A stretch of DNA of 24,148 nucleotides from Gemmatimonadales bacterium (lineage in GTDB: Bacteria > Gemmatimonadota > Gemmatimonadetes > Gemmatimonadales > GWC2-71-9): the NCBI GenBank assembly GCA_013816685.1, contig JACDDX010000002.1, positions 1 through 24,148 on the forward strand, in the 5' to 3' direction. The position numbers and the translations under genes were made by a program. The notes below the pieces were generated by a model. That model had not been told where the DNA came from and searched no databases. It saw only the letters and a list, made by a program, of their open reading frames with translations. Positions within the stretch are counted from its first letter, which is position 1, and each line of letters begins with the position of its first letter. Positions 7,164-14,764 of the stretch are shown here, one piece after another.

Positions 7164-8071
7164 GCGCTCCTCGCATGCTCTGGAATCCATCGCACCGGTC
7201 CGTGCGCATGGCCGGCACCTTCGATGGCCCTGCGAATCTGGCGGGCGCCCTCCACCACCCGCGGACCTGGCCGGGAGGTAAAGGCGTTGCCGTCCACGAC
7301 CCAGGTCGGAACCCGTTCCATCAGCGCGAGCGCCTCGGGATCGGCGAGCGCGGCCAGCTCGGTGAGTGCGCGCGGCACACCGAATCCGCAGAGCAGCACC
7401 ATGATGAGGTCGGGTTGCAGCGCGGCGACGCGACGCCATGAGTGCCGTGCGGAGCGCTGGCCGGGCCGGGCGCCCACATCCTCGCCGCCGGCCGCCGTGA
7501 CGAGCTCCGGCACCCAGTGCCCCGCCAGATACAGCGGGTCGAGCCACTCGATGCAGAGGACCCTGGGCCGGTCGATTCCTGGGTTCGGGCGCATCTCGCG
7601 GACAACGCTTGTCAGCTCACTACCGACCTCCGCCGCCCGGGCGTCGAGCCCGAGTGCCTTTCCGACGGTTCGCACATCGGCTGCGATACCCGCCACGTCG
7701 TGCGCATTCAGCGACAGGACGCGGGTACGCCCGAGGGCCGAGCGCAGCGTCGTGACTTCGCGGAGCACCTCTCCACTGTCGATCGCACACACGTCGCAGA
7801 GTCCCTGCGTAATCAGCAGATCGGGCTCGAGCAGGGCGAGCTGCGCCGCGTCCAGCCCGATGACCGGCTGTCCCGCGTCCAGCAGCCGCCGCAGCTCTGC
7901 ATCGATCACCGCGCCCGGGGCCGAAATGTTGATCGGAGTCGCGGTGACCCGCGGCAGCCGCTCCACCCCGGGCGGGTAGTCGCACTCGTGCGAGACTCCC
8001 ACCAGCCAGTCGGCTGCGCCCAGCGCGGCCACGATTTCAGTTGCCGCGGGCAGCAAAGTGACCACCCGCAC
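7160..8071 (-). CDS. BtuF-like cobalamin/metallophore-binding protein without signal peptide
   Basis: This 303-aa class III periplasmic-binding-protein fold (helical-backbone, BtuF/FepB type) is most like the proteins annotated as cobalamin-binding. Recognisable segments are VTLLPAATEIVAALG (4-18), VGVSHECDYPP (24-34), DLLITQGLCDVC (83-94) and RVLCIEWLDPLYLAGHWVPE in the second lobe. The protein begins directly with the first beta strand: no signal peptide or lipobox is visible, and the GTG at 8071 immediately follows the previous gene's stop, so no longer N-terminus is available. No BtuC or BtuD partner is seen in the window. It may act in the cytoplasm, or capture may depend on another route. 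A B12 link is consistent with the cobalamin-dependent metH elsewhere in the window, but the ligand is inferred. Confidence 0.8.
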   Translation of the reverse strand: MRVVTLLPAATEIVAALGAADWLVGVSHECDYPPGVERLPRVTATPINISAPGAVIDAELRRLLDAGQPVIGLDAAQLALLEPDLLITQGLCDVCAIDSGEVLREVTTLRSALGRTRVLSLNAHDVAGIAADVRTVGKALGLDARAAEVGSELTSVVREMRPNPGIDRPRVLCIEWLDPLYLAGHWVPELVTAAGGEDVGARPGQRSARHSWRRVAALQPDLIMVLLCGFGVPRALTELAALADPEALALMERVPTWVVDGNAFTSRPGPRVVEGARQIRRAIEGAGHAHGPVRWIPEHARSA

Positions 8072-8521
8072 TCAACGCTCGATCAAAAAGCGGCTGGGTC
8101 GGTAATTCACGAACAGCAGGAGCCCGATGAACGGAGCCAGGAGCGAGCGGAAATCCTTCGTGAGCAGGTACGCGATCGTCCCGAGGATCGCAGGGGTTTC
8201 GACCAGCGTCCAGACGACCACCGCTCGCCCGAGATTGCGACGCCACCATTCGTCCGCCGTCAAGGCGAGGGGTCTGGTGGGCAGTCGTCCGGCGGTGAAG
8301 GCGGCGGCGCCGAAGAGGGTCGCGCTCACCAGAAAGAGCGAGATATACAGCACCTTGCGGTCGGGCAGTGCCGCGACCGGTATGGCTATCGTGTCTCCCG
8401 TGTACCACGCGATCCCCCAGAACAGCACGATCCCGAACAGCAGCGCCGCGTGAATCATGCGCGCGCTGGCGGAGGCGGACAGCGGGGACGGCGTCTGGTG
8501 GGATCGCTCCGGCAGTGTCAT
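8072..8521 (-). CDS. Small integral membrane protein, unknown family
   Basis: This 149-aa hydrophobic protein has about four predicted transmembrane helices (roughly residues 23-40, 58-78, 99-119 and 124-138) after a Ser/Pro-rich polar N-terminus. A DEWWRRN segment lies in the loop before helix three, and the C-terminus is basic (NYRPSRFLIER). I do not recognise the family. The ATG at 8521 overlaps the OPT transporter stop by 4 bp (ATGA), so the two are probably coupled; an internal ATG at codon 22 is an alternative start. It could be an accessory subunit of the transporter, but only the position supports that. Confidence 0.72.
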   Translation of the reverse strand: MTLPERSHQTPSPLSASASARMIHAALLFGIVLFWGIAWYTGDTIAIPVAALPDRKVLYISLFLVSATLFGAAAFTAGRLPTRPLALTADEWWRRNLGRAVVVWTLVETPAILGTIAYLLTKDFRSLLAPFIGLLLFVNYRPSRFLIER

Positions 8522-10716
8522 GCCGTCCGCCGCGCCACACGCGACAGAATCGCGGCCAGCACTACGAAGGCGACTACGGCAGCGACGTCACTCGTGGCGA
8601 TGGCGCCGAGGGTTCGGTCGAGGCCCACCAGGTGCGCCAGATAATCGGCCGCGGGCACACCCGCTCCCTCGGCGCGCCCCGAAAGGGCGGCCGCCACCCC
8701 AGCCACCGCCACGCCGGCGAGCGCACCTCCCGCGATCAGCCCGCTGGCGAAGAGCACACCCGGGCCCGACTCGACCTCCGCCAGCGTCTGCTGCGTCCCT
8801 CGCACCCGTCGCTCGACCAGCCAGCGCACCACGCCTCCAGCGAACATGGCCGACGAGGTCGAGATCGGGAGATACACGCCGACCGCGATGGGCAGCGACT
8901 GCAATCCCATTAATTCGATCGAGACGGTGAGGAACACACCGAGCAGGACCAGCCCCCAGGGCAGCCGGCGGGTGAGGATTCCGTCGGTGACCAGTGCCAT
9001 GATCGTGGCCTTGGGCGAGTCCAGCTTGGTGACGGGCCGGCCGTTGAGTTCGCGCACCCGCCCGCCAATGCCCGGATCAACCAGATAGGCCACCTCGCGC
9101 GACCCCGGATCGAGCAGGTACTTGCCTGGCAGGATGCCGTCGGTCGGCACGTTGACCCGGACGACGTCCCAGTCACGACCGTCGTGGTGCATCCGCTCAC
9201 CCAGCGTGGTGACCGATCGGCCTTCCGAGCCCGGCGCCGCCGCTTGTAGTGTCACCCCCGGGTGCCGCTCGGGGATGATGTTGGTGTAGGTGTTGTTGAG
9301 GAGCGTGAGCGTCCAGCCGATCGCGAGGGCGGACGTGACCGCGCCCACCATGATCGCGAGCTGCTGCCGCCGTGGCGTCGCCCCCACCAGAAAGCCGGTC
9401 TTGAGGTCCTGGCTGGTGGCGCCGGCGTTGCCGGCCGCCACGGCGATGACCGCGGCGATCGAGATCGCCGCGACGCGGTGGTCCACACCGGTCCACCCGA
9501 TGATGAGGAAGATCGAGGTCGTGCCGATCAGCGCGGCGATCGTCATGCCCGAGATCGGATTGGCGCTGACTCCGATCTCGCCGGTGATCCGGGCCGACAC
9601 CACGACGAAGAAGAACCCGAACACCACGATCAGCACCGCGCCCAGGAGATTGACCCCGACCTGCGGCAGCACGGTGAGCAGGAGCGCCAGCGCGATCGCG
9701 CCCACGATCGTGACCCAGATCGGCAAGTCCACGTCGGTGCGAACCCGCGCCGCCGCGTCGCCCATCGATCCCTTGAGGTCCTGGAAACCCGACCGGAACG
9801 CGCCCACGATCGTCGGCAGCGCCCGGAGCAGCGCGATGATCCCGGCCGATGCGACCGCCCCGGCCCCGATGTAGAACACGAAATTCGCCCGGACCTCGCC
9901 CGGGCTCATGTCCGCAATCAACTTCGTCTCGGCGAAGATCGGCCTGGTGAGCCCGCTGCCGAAGAGCTTGATCGCCGGAATTAGCACCAGATAGGCGAGC
10001 GAGCCGCCGGCGAAGAGATATCCCGCGATCCGGGGCCCGATGATGTAGCCCACGCCCAGCAGCTCGGGCGACACTTCGGCGGAGATTGACGCTCCATTGT
10101 AACTCTGGAACAGCCGGGTGGGATATTCCTTCCAGGCCTTGAGGCCGGACATCAGAAACTTGTAGGCGAACGCGATGCCGAACGCCTGGAACAGGAGCCG
10201 AGCCTGGAGCCCTCCCCGTTCGCCGGCGACCAGGACCTCCGCGCAGGCGGTTCCCTCCGGATAGGTCAGTCGCCCGTGCTCCCTGACGATCAAGGCCCGC
10301 CGGAGCGGAATCATGAGGAGCACGCCGAGGAGCCCGCCCACCACGGCGATCACGGCGACCTTGCTGATGCTGAGGTCGTAGCCCATCAGCAGGATGGCGG
10401 GCAGCGTGAACACCATGCCCGCCGCGATCGACTCGCCCGCCGACCCCGTCGTCTGCACGATGTTGTTCTCGAGGATCGTGGACCGGCCCAGTGTGCGGAA
10501 AAAGGCCACGGAGAGCACGGCAATGGGGATCGACGCGGAGACCGTGAGGCCGATCTTGAGCGCGAGATACACGCTCGACGCGGCGAACACGATGCCGAGG
10601 ATCGCACCCAGCGCCAGTGCACGCAGGGTGAGCTCCGCCGGCGATTGGCCCGCGGGAACGAACGGCTCGAAACCGCCCGCGGGCGCGGTCGGTCGCTGGG
10701 GGGCAGTGGTTGCCAT
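8518..10716 (-). CDS. OPT-family oligopeptide transporter
   Basis: This 732-aa polytopic membrane protein belongs to the oligopeptide transporter (OPT/YSL) superfamily, bacterial TIGR00733-like branch. These are proton-coupled symporters for peptides or metal-peptide complexes. Family-like segments include LKIGLTVSASIPIAVLS, NNIVQTTGSAGESIAAGMVF, LTYPEGTACAEVL, GEIGVSANPISGMTIA and SQDLKTGFLVGATPRRQQ. About 14-16 hydrophobic helices can be seen. A soluble insertion of about 100 residues in the second half (from roughly ERHPGV to TDGILT, including YLVDPGIGGRVREL) is found in this branch. The ATG at 10716 was chosen because the codons upstream in this frame are Pro/Arg-rich and unlike the family. 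It is the first gene of the minus-strand peptide-degradation run. Confidence 0.92.
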   Translation of the reverse strand: MATTAPQRPTAPAGGFEPFVPAGQSPAELTLRALALGAILGIVFAASSVYLALKIGLTVSASIPIAVLSVAFFRTLGRSTILENNIVQTTGSAGESIAAGMVFTLPAILLMGYDLSISKVAVIAVVGGLLGVLLMIPLRRALIVREHGRLTYPEGTACAEVLVAGERGGLQARLLFQAFGIAFAYKFLMSGLKAWKEYPTRLFQSYNGASISAEVSPELLGVGYIIGPRIAGYLFAGGSLAYLVLIPAIKLFGSGLTRPIFAETKLIADMSPGEVRANFVFYIGAGAVASAGIIALLRALPTIVGAFRSGFQDLKGSMGDAAARVRTDVDLPIWVTIVGAIALALLLTVLPQVGVNLLGAVLIVVFGFFFVVVSARITGEIGVSANPISGMTIAALIGTTSIFLIIGWTGVDHRVAAISIAAVIAVAAGNAGATSQDLKTGFLVGATPRRQQLAIMVGAVTSALAIGWTLTLLNNTYTNIIPERHPGVTLQAAAPGSEGRSVTTLGERMHHDGRDWDVVRVNVPTDGILPGKYLLDPGSREVAYLVDPGIGGRVRELNGRPVTKLDSPKATIMALVTDGILTRRLPWGLVLLGVFLTVSIELMGLQSLPIAVGVYLPISTSSAMFAGGVVRWLVERRVRGTQQTLAEVESGPGVLFASGLIAGGALAGVAVAGVAAALSGRAEGAGVPAADYLAHLVGLDRTLGAIATSDVAAVVAFVVLAAILSRVARRTA

Positions 10717-11006
10717 GGGTCGTCCGGGGCGCGCGGGAGAGGGGGTCCAGGGATGGTGGAAAGTAGGCCCCGTCAGCCGTGGCGTCCAGCAACCGAGCAT
10801 GCCCAGTCCTTTGGCGGAGGCGGCCTACGCACTGATTCGATCAGGACTCGCAACACGGCAAGCCCGCCTCCCGGCGGATTTTCCTTTTGCCGGGGCAGCA
10901 TGTCAGCGTGACTGCTGTCACGGCACTTACGCCGACGAGTCACCAGCTTGCCAGGGTTCCCGCTCCGCTAAGCTTCCGCTCGATCCACCTCTGGGGAGGT
11001 TGGCTC
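10717..11006. promoter_or_regulatory. Divergent promoter region between OPT operon and small-membrane-protein pair
   Basis: This 290-bp non-coding stretch separates divergently transcribed genes and must hold promoters for both. A perfect inverted repeat CGTGAC-TGCT-GTCACG lies at 10907-10922 and could be an operator. A weak sigma-70-like pair for the plus strand (TTGCCA at 10948, TAAGCT at 10969, spacing only 15) is visible but not convincing. No clear minus-strand promoter could be picked out. Confidence 0.5.
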
Positions 11007-11156
11007 ATGTTGTGGACGATCTGCGTAGCACTTCTGGTGCTTTGGCTTCTCGGTGTGGTGTCGGCCAATACCTTCGGTGGATTCATTCACATTCTGCTCG
11101 TGCTGGCTCTCGCGGTCGTGCTCATCCGCGTGATCCAGGGGAGGCGACCCGTATGA
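11007..11156 (+). CDS. lmo0937-family (DUF5670) small membrane protein, 49 aa
   Basis: This tiny protein, MLWTICVALLVLWLLGVV... ending in LIRVIQGRRPV, matches the pattern of lmo0937-family membrane proteins: an MLWTI start, a first helix (about 3-20), a short loop with GGFIH, a second helix (about 26-42) and a basic RVIQGRR tail. A strong Shine-Dalgarno, GGGGAGG at 10994-11000, sits 6 nt before the ATG and decides the start. The stop overlaps the next gene's ATG by 4 bp (ATGA). The function of the family is unknown; such genes are often found in stress-response contexts. Confidence 0.88.
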   Translation: MLWTICVALLVLWLLGVVSANTFGGFIHILLVLALAVVLIRVIQGRRPV

Positions 11157-11374
11157 AGCCCGCGGCCATCGTTGGGGTGCTGTTGATCATTCTGGGTGTT
11201 GTCTCACTTGCCTTCGGCGGCTTCTCCTTTAAACACAGGGAGAAAGTCGTTGACCTTGGGCCGATCCAGGCCAGCGCCGACAAGAAGGAAAAGGTCGCGC
11301 TGCCCCCGATCCTCGGTGGTCTTGCCATCGTCGGTGGCGTGGTGCTGCTGGTAGCTGGCTCGCGACGGGCCTAG
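11153..11374 (+). CDS. DUF3185-like small membrane protein, 73 aa
   Basis: This two-helix membrane protein reads MKPAAIVGVLLIILGVVSLA at the N-terminus, followed by a soluble stretch HREKVVDLGPIQASADKKEK and a second helix ILGGLAIVGGVVLLVAG. The REKVVDLGPIQA and LPPILGGLA segments recall small DUF3185-type membrane proteins, from memory. GGGGAGG at 11138-11144 gives a good Shine-Dalgarno 8 nt before the ATG, and the ATGA overlap with the upstream gene shows the two form one transcription unit. The connecting loop is probably exposed on one membrane face. The biological role is unknown. Confidence 0.85.
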   Translation: MKPAAIVGVLLIILGVVSLAFGGFSFKHREKVVDLGPIQASADKKEKVALPPILGGLAIVGGVVLLVAGSRRA

Positions 11375-11394
11375 ATCTGAAATAGCACACATGA

Positions 11395-11424
11395 GAACGG
11401 CCCGGCAACGCTGCCGGGCCGTTC
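11395..11424. terminator. Strong bidirectional hairpin terminator between convergent genes
   Basis: A 12-bp perfect stem (AACGGCCCGGCA at 11396-11407 and its complement at 11412-11423) encloses an ACGC loop. One more G-C pair at the base extends it to 11395-11424. It lies 20 nt after the small membrane protein gene and 27 nt before the end of the convergent dacB gene. No U-tract follows on either strand, so it may rely on other factors or serve as an mRNA-protecting stem. Confidence 0.75.
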
Positions 11425-11451
11425 GCGTATCGGCGTGATCCTCCGGATCGA

Positions 11452-12954
11452 TCAGCGGCTTTCGTCACCGCCGAGCTGCACCGGTGGGACCTCAGCGGTG
11501 GTATCGGCGGGGATGATCACCCCGTTGGCGCCGAGGGTGCGGAACAGATTCCACTGCGACTGACGGGCGGCCCAGGGACGGGGACCGTTATACATCAGCG
11601 AGATCAGCAGCGTGCCATCCGATTGACCCAAATACCCGACCACCGAGGAGACGCGGCCCAGCGTTCCGGTTTTCGCCCGCACCACGCCGGTGCCCGGAAA
11701 GCCGGTGTTCAATCGTCGGAGCGTGCCGGTGCCGTTGGCGGGAAGGAGTTGGGGAAAGTTGCGGCCGGCCGGGGTGCCCGGAAACTTCGCGAGATAGGCC
11801 ACGAACGCTTCGGGCGACACGCGGTCCTCGTAGGAGAGTCCGCTTCCATCGACCAGATAGACGCCGTTCTGGCGGCCGATGACCTGGCGCACGTGATCGG
11901 TAAGATGCTGGGCACCTTGGTCCCTCCCGCCCGCCCACTGGAGCAGAAGTTCGGCGCCGTAGTTCAGACTGCGGCGATTGATCTCACTGGCGAGCGAATC
12001 GAGCGGGGGCGAGGCAACCTCGGCAAGCACCCGGGGGCCGCCGACTGCCGGGGCTCGCCTCGGGCTGGCCGCGCTCCAGGTGATGCCGGCGCGCTGAAGT
12101 GCGGAAGCCCACACGGCGTTCAGGACCGCGCGAGGGTCGGACGACACCCCGGTCAGTGCCCGGGCGCCGCCGCGGACTCCGATCGTGCCGGACACGATGA
12201 AGACCCCGTTCGAGGTCTCCCGGAAACTCAGGTGGCTGCGGCGTCCAGACCGGGTGAGGGCGGTAACCTTGACCCTCGATGCCAGCCCCTGTGGGGCCGT
12301 GGAGACCAACAGTGCGCGCTGGCCCGATCGCGAGCCCGGCTGCACGGTGATCGAGATGACGTTTTCGTGCAGCGTGAGCGGGCCGACGAGCGGAGCGAAG
12401 AGCCGGCCATAGTGGCGCGGCGACCAGGCAGCCGGATAGACGGCGTTAGCGGGGCCGTCTGCGCTCTGAACCTGAAGCGGGCCGGTGATCTTCCGAACTC
12501 CGCTGCTCGCCAACTGCAAGGCCAGATCGTAGAAGGTTGGACCCTGACCTGCAGCCCGCTCCAGCGAGGGATCGCCATTGAGCTCCAGCGCCCAGGTGCC
12601 GACCCACTCCCCATTCTTCGGATTCAGCGAGCCGACGCCCACCACCCGGGTCGGACGGCGTGCCGTTCCACCAAGGACGCTTCTCGCGAACCCCGTCGTG
12701 AACAGCTTGACTGTCGAAGCCGGCATCAGGGGCTCTTCCGGATTCACGCTCCACAGCATCTTGCCCGACTGGTCCGCGACCGCTACGCCCCACTGACCCG
12801 GTGCATTCCGGCTGGCCGCCTCATACCACTCAGCCATTCGACCCGCCAGCCCTTGTGGCGTCGCCTGCGCATCCGCGATCAGCGGCGTTGCCGCCAGGAG
12901 TCCGCAGAGGGCCAAGGTTTTACCACATTGTAACTTGGATGACTGTAGGGGCAC
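11452..12954 (-). CDS. dacB: D-alanyl-D-alanine carboxypeptidase/endopeptidase (PBP4, peptidase S13)
   Basis: This 500-aa class C low-molecular-weight penicillin-binding protein trims pentapeptides and cross-links of peptidoglycan in the periplasm. The three serine-penicilloyl motifs are present and well spaced: Ser80-x-x-Lys83 (ASTVK), Ser329-Leu-Asn331 (SLN) and Lys428-Thr-Gly430 (KTG). The large insert between the first two motifs (about 100-300) is characteristic of PBP4/S13. A signal peptide covers about residues 1-29 (GKTLALCGLLAATPLIADA). The start is a GTG; no ATG or strong Shine-Dalgarno was found nearby. It is a single-gene unit, convergent with the small membrane protein pair and divergent from the exported pair. 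Confidence 0.93.
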   Translation of the reverse strand: MPLQSSKLQCGKTLALCGLLAATPLIADAQATPQGLAGRMAEWYEAASRNAPGQWGVAVADQSGKMLWSVNPEEPLMPASTVKLFTTGFARSVLGGTARRPTRVVGVGSLNPKNGEWVGTWALELNGDPSLERAAGQGPTFYDLALQLASSGVRKITGPLQVQSADGPANAVYPAAWSPRHYGRLFAPLVGPLTLHENVISITVQPGSRSGQRALLVSTAPQGLASRVKVTALTRSGRRSHLSFRETSNGVFIVSGTIGVRGGARALTGVSSDPRAVLNAVWASALQRAGITWSAASPRRAPAVGGPRVLAEVASPPLDSLASEINRRSLNYGAELLLQWAGGRDQGAQHLTDHVRQVIGRQNGVYLVDGSGLSYEDRVSPEAFVAYLAKFPGTPAGRNFPQLLPANGTGTLRRLNTGFPGTGVVRAKTGTLGRVSSVVGYLGQSDGTLLISLMYNGPRPWAARQSQWNLFRTLGANGVIIPADTTAEVPPVQLGGDESR

Positions 12955-13273
12955 AGAGGTCTCGAATCAGTAGAGGAGGTGCTGAACTCTTGCTGCAATA
13001 TCGATGAGGGCGCAACGGTCCGTTGATCCTAAATTACTGCCTGCAGCCATTTTATATGGAATCGGCGGAATTCGGGACTCGGTAAGTGGCGACAGGAGCG
13101 GGCCCTTGAAGCAAGAGCCGCGCCTTGTACGGTGACAATCATCACAGCTGCCCAGTGCCCGTCCGGCCAGATTGGCAACTGTATCGGAGGTGTGAGCGCG
13201 GCGGGGAATTGGAATCGACTAAATGGAAGCCAGAAAGACGTTTGAACATCCTCGAGCCCACGGACGAGGGTAC
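12955..13273. promoter_or_regulatory. Divergent intergenic region between dacB and the exported-protein pair
   Basis: This 319-bp region is less G+C-rich than its neighbours and contains no convincing gene. A plausible minus-strand -10 (TATAAA within the AT-rich block at about 13050-13058) could serve dacB. Two inverted repeats stand out: CAACGG-T-CCGTTG at 13013-13025, and a CRP-like site at 13131-13146 (listed separately). No clean -35/-10 pair for the plus strand was identified. Confidence 0.5.
13131..13146. promoter_or_regulatory. CRP/FNR-like palindrome GGTGA-N6-TCACA
   Basis: The sequence GGTGACAATCATCACA matches the Crp-type TGTGA-N6-TCACA pattern at nine of ten specified bases. It lies 128 bp upstream of the lipoprotein ATG and 177 bp upstream of the dacB GTG. 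No regulator gene is in the window, so which factor binds, if any, is unknown. Confidence 0.4.
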
Positions 13274-13780
13274 ATGAGAGCCACACTCCGCGCACGAATC
13301 GCAACTGCTGGCGTGTTCATTGTCGCCATTGCGTGCAGCAGCAATTCGGCACGCACCGACGAAGCCGGCGCTGCCCCGCGCGACAGCACGGGCCTCGAGA
13401 CCGCCGCAACGTCGAGCCACCCGTCGGGTTACAGCGGGATGGAAAGGGACACGACCGGCGGCACGGTTCAGCAGACGCCGGTGGACACCTTTCTCCAGCA
13501 GCAGGGAACCAACCCTGCGGCTGATACCGCTGGGTACTCGGGTATCGAGCGAAATGACACCTCGGCTGGGTCCGCAGAGCCCGGCAACGTGCAAGGTCAT
13601 GGGCAGAACCCCGCTCCCGCGCAGACACAGCCCGCACCGGCCGACTCGACCGTACTGCCGAGTGACTCGGGCGCCCTCCCCGGTGGCATTAACGACTCGA
13701 CTGGTGCAGATTCGACCGGAACCGGCACCATTGACAGCACCTCGACCGGGACGAACAACAGCACCTCGCAGCAGCGCTAG
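13274..13780 (+). CDS. Low-complexity, probably disordered lipoprotein
   Basis: This 168-aa protein is probably exported as a lipoprotein: the N-terminus MRATLRARIATAGVFIVAIAC has a charged n-region, a hydrophobic core and a lipobox-like VAIAC, giving Cys21 as the lipidated residue. The mature part is very rich in Ser, Thr, Asp, Gly and Pro, with no predicted globular core. It contains two similar copies of a GYSGMER/GYSGIER motif followed by acidic Thr residues, and a C-terminal Asp-Ser-Thr-Gly tract. The ATG at 13274, preceded by GAGGG, is preferred over an upstream ATG at 13223, which would hide the signal peptide. It is followed after 18 nt by the FAS1 gene. Family unknown. Confidence 0.75.
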   Translation: MRATLRARIATAGVFIVAIACSSNSARTDEAGAAPRDSTGLETAATSSHPSGYSGMERDTTGGTVQQTPVDTFLQQQGTNPAADTAGYSGIERNDTSAGSAEPGNVQGHGQNPAPAQTQPAPADSTVLPSDSGALPGGINDSTGADSTGTGTIDSTSTGTNNSTSQQR

Positions 13781-13798
13781 CCGTCCTCGGAGTTCACC

Positions 13799-14749
13799 GT
13801 GCCTCGGTCACGTCGGATATGCGGGCTCGCGCTATCGTGCATAGCTACGTTCCTCGTTCGGAGCGTGGCCGCTCAGGACAGCGCCGCCGCAGTGGGCTCG
13901 CGATTTGAGTCGACGAGGGGTGCCGCGTCGGCGTCGGCGGACAGCGGCGGCACACGACCACCCGGCGACCTTGATTCCACGACTTCCGGCTACGCTCCGA
14001 ATACTGGGCGGTTCAGCGATTCCGTCCCGGTCGATTCGGCTCAGGTCCCGTCCGGGACAGACACGATCTCGGTTGACAGCGTGCTGAACGACACGCTTAC
14101 GCGCCGCGCGACCGCGCCGGATAGGCTGCGTGACGACAGCCTTGGTCGGGAAAGCGCCGCCCGCGGTGACAGCGCCCGCGGCGACAGCGCCCGCGGCGGT
14201 TCGGGGTCGAAGAGCACGCCGGTCAGCGACACCAGCCTTACAGCGCGCATGGATGCCCGACGAGGTGGGGGCCTGCACAGAAGTGAGTTCCCCGACCTTC
14301 TGACGTCCGCACGGATGGTGGGCGGCTTCAAGCATTTTCTGCAACTCGTCGGGGCTGCAGGCTGGGCCTCGCGCCTTACCGGGTCAGGCGAGTACACTCT
14401 GCTGGCTCCGGTCGACGGCGGCTTTCGTGAGGTCACGGCCGAGCGGCTCGACTCCCTGCGAGCCGATACCACCCGCGCTTCAGTCTGGCTTCGGGCGCAT
14501 CTGATCGAGGGAGATCACTCGCTCGCCGATCTCCTCCGTGGCGGCAGCGTTCGCACTCTGGACGGAAGTTCGCGCCCGGTCACGCGGGACGCGAAGGGGG
14601 TGTACCATATCGCGGGGGCCATGGTCGTAGCAGGCGAGCTCTCGGCCCGCAACGGCATGGTCATCGGTATGGACCGGGCGTTACCGGTGATGCCGGAGGC
14701 CGGCACGGCAGGTGCTCCCGCGCGCGAGCGTGCTTCGCCCGAACGGTAG
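13799..14749 (+). CDS. Exported fasciclin (FAS1) domain protein
   Basis: This 316-aa protein starts at a GTG preceded by CGGAG. A signal peptide (about 1-25, ending SVAA-QD) is followed by a long Ser/Asp/Arg/Gly-rich linker (about 26-155), including the tandem ARGDS ARGDS repeat, and a C-terminal FAS1 domain (about 160-305). The FAS1 hallmarks are visible: YTLLAPVDGGFREV (H1-type box), LRAHLIEGDHSLADL and the H2-type box NGMVIGMDRALPV. FAS1 proteins act in adhesion or surface and matrix interactions. The similarly composed lipoprotein gene just upstream suggests that both products work at the cell surface. The linker repeats make length variation between strains likely. Confidence 0.88.
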   Translation: MPRSRRICGLALSCIATFLVRSVAAQDSAAAVGSRFESTRGAASASADSGGTRPPGDLDSTTSGYAPNTGRFSDSVPVDSAQVPSGTDTISVDSVLNDTLTRRATAPDRLRDDSLGRESAARGDSARGDSARGGSGSKSTPVSDTSLTARMDARRGGGLHRSEFPDLLTSARMVGGFKHFLQLVGAAGWASRLTGSGEYTLLAPVDGGFREVTAERLDSLRADTTRASVWLRAHLIEGDHSLADLLRGGSVRTLDGSSRPVTRDAKGVYHIAGAMVVAGELSARNGMVIGMDRALPVMPEAGTAGAPARERASPER

Positions 14750-14764
14750 TGTGGCCGGGCACTA
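14747..14764. terminator. Weak shared hairpin between convergent stop codons
   Basis: TAGTG (14747-14751) and CACTA (14760-14764) form a 5-bp stem around TGGCCGGG. Each arm contains the TAG stop of one of the two convergent genes. The stem is short and has no proper U-tract, so it is a tentative terminator only. Confidence 0.3.

Noticed and set aside
7164..7547. Longer M42 protein starting at 7547 or at the ATG at 7190
   Set aside because: The extra N-terminus overlaps the BtuF-like gene, is low-complexity Arg/Ala, and is not seen in the family. The GTG at 7163 has GAGGAG and a GTGA overlap.
9197..10792. 531-codon minus-strand frame overlapping the OPT gene
   Set aside because: It is a shifted frame of the transporter. 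Its Arg/Gly/Asp-rich product lacks hydrophobic segments, while the other frame gives a proper OPT protein.
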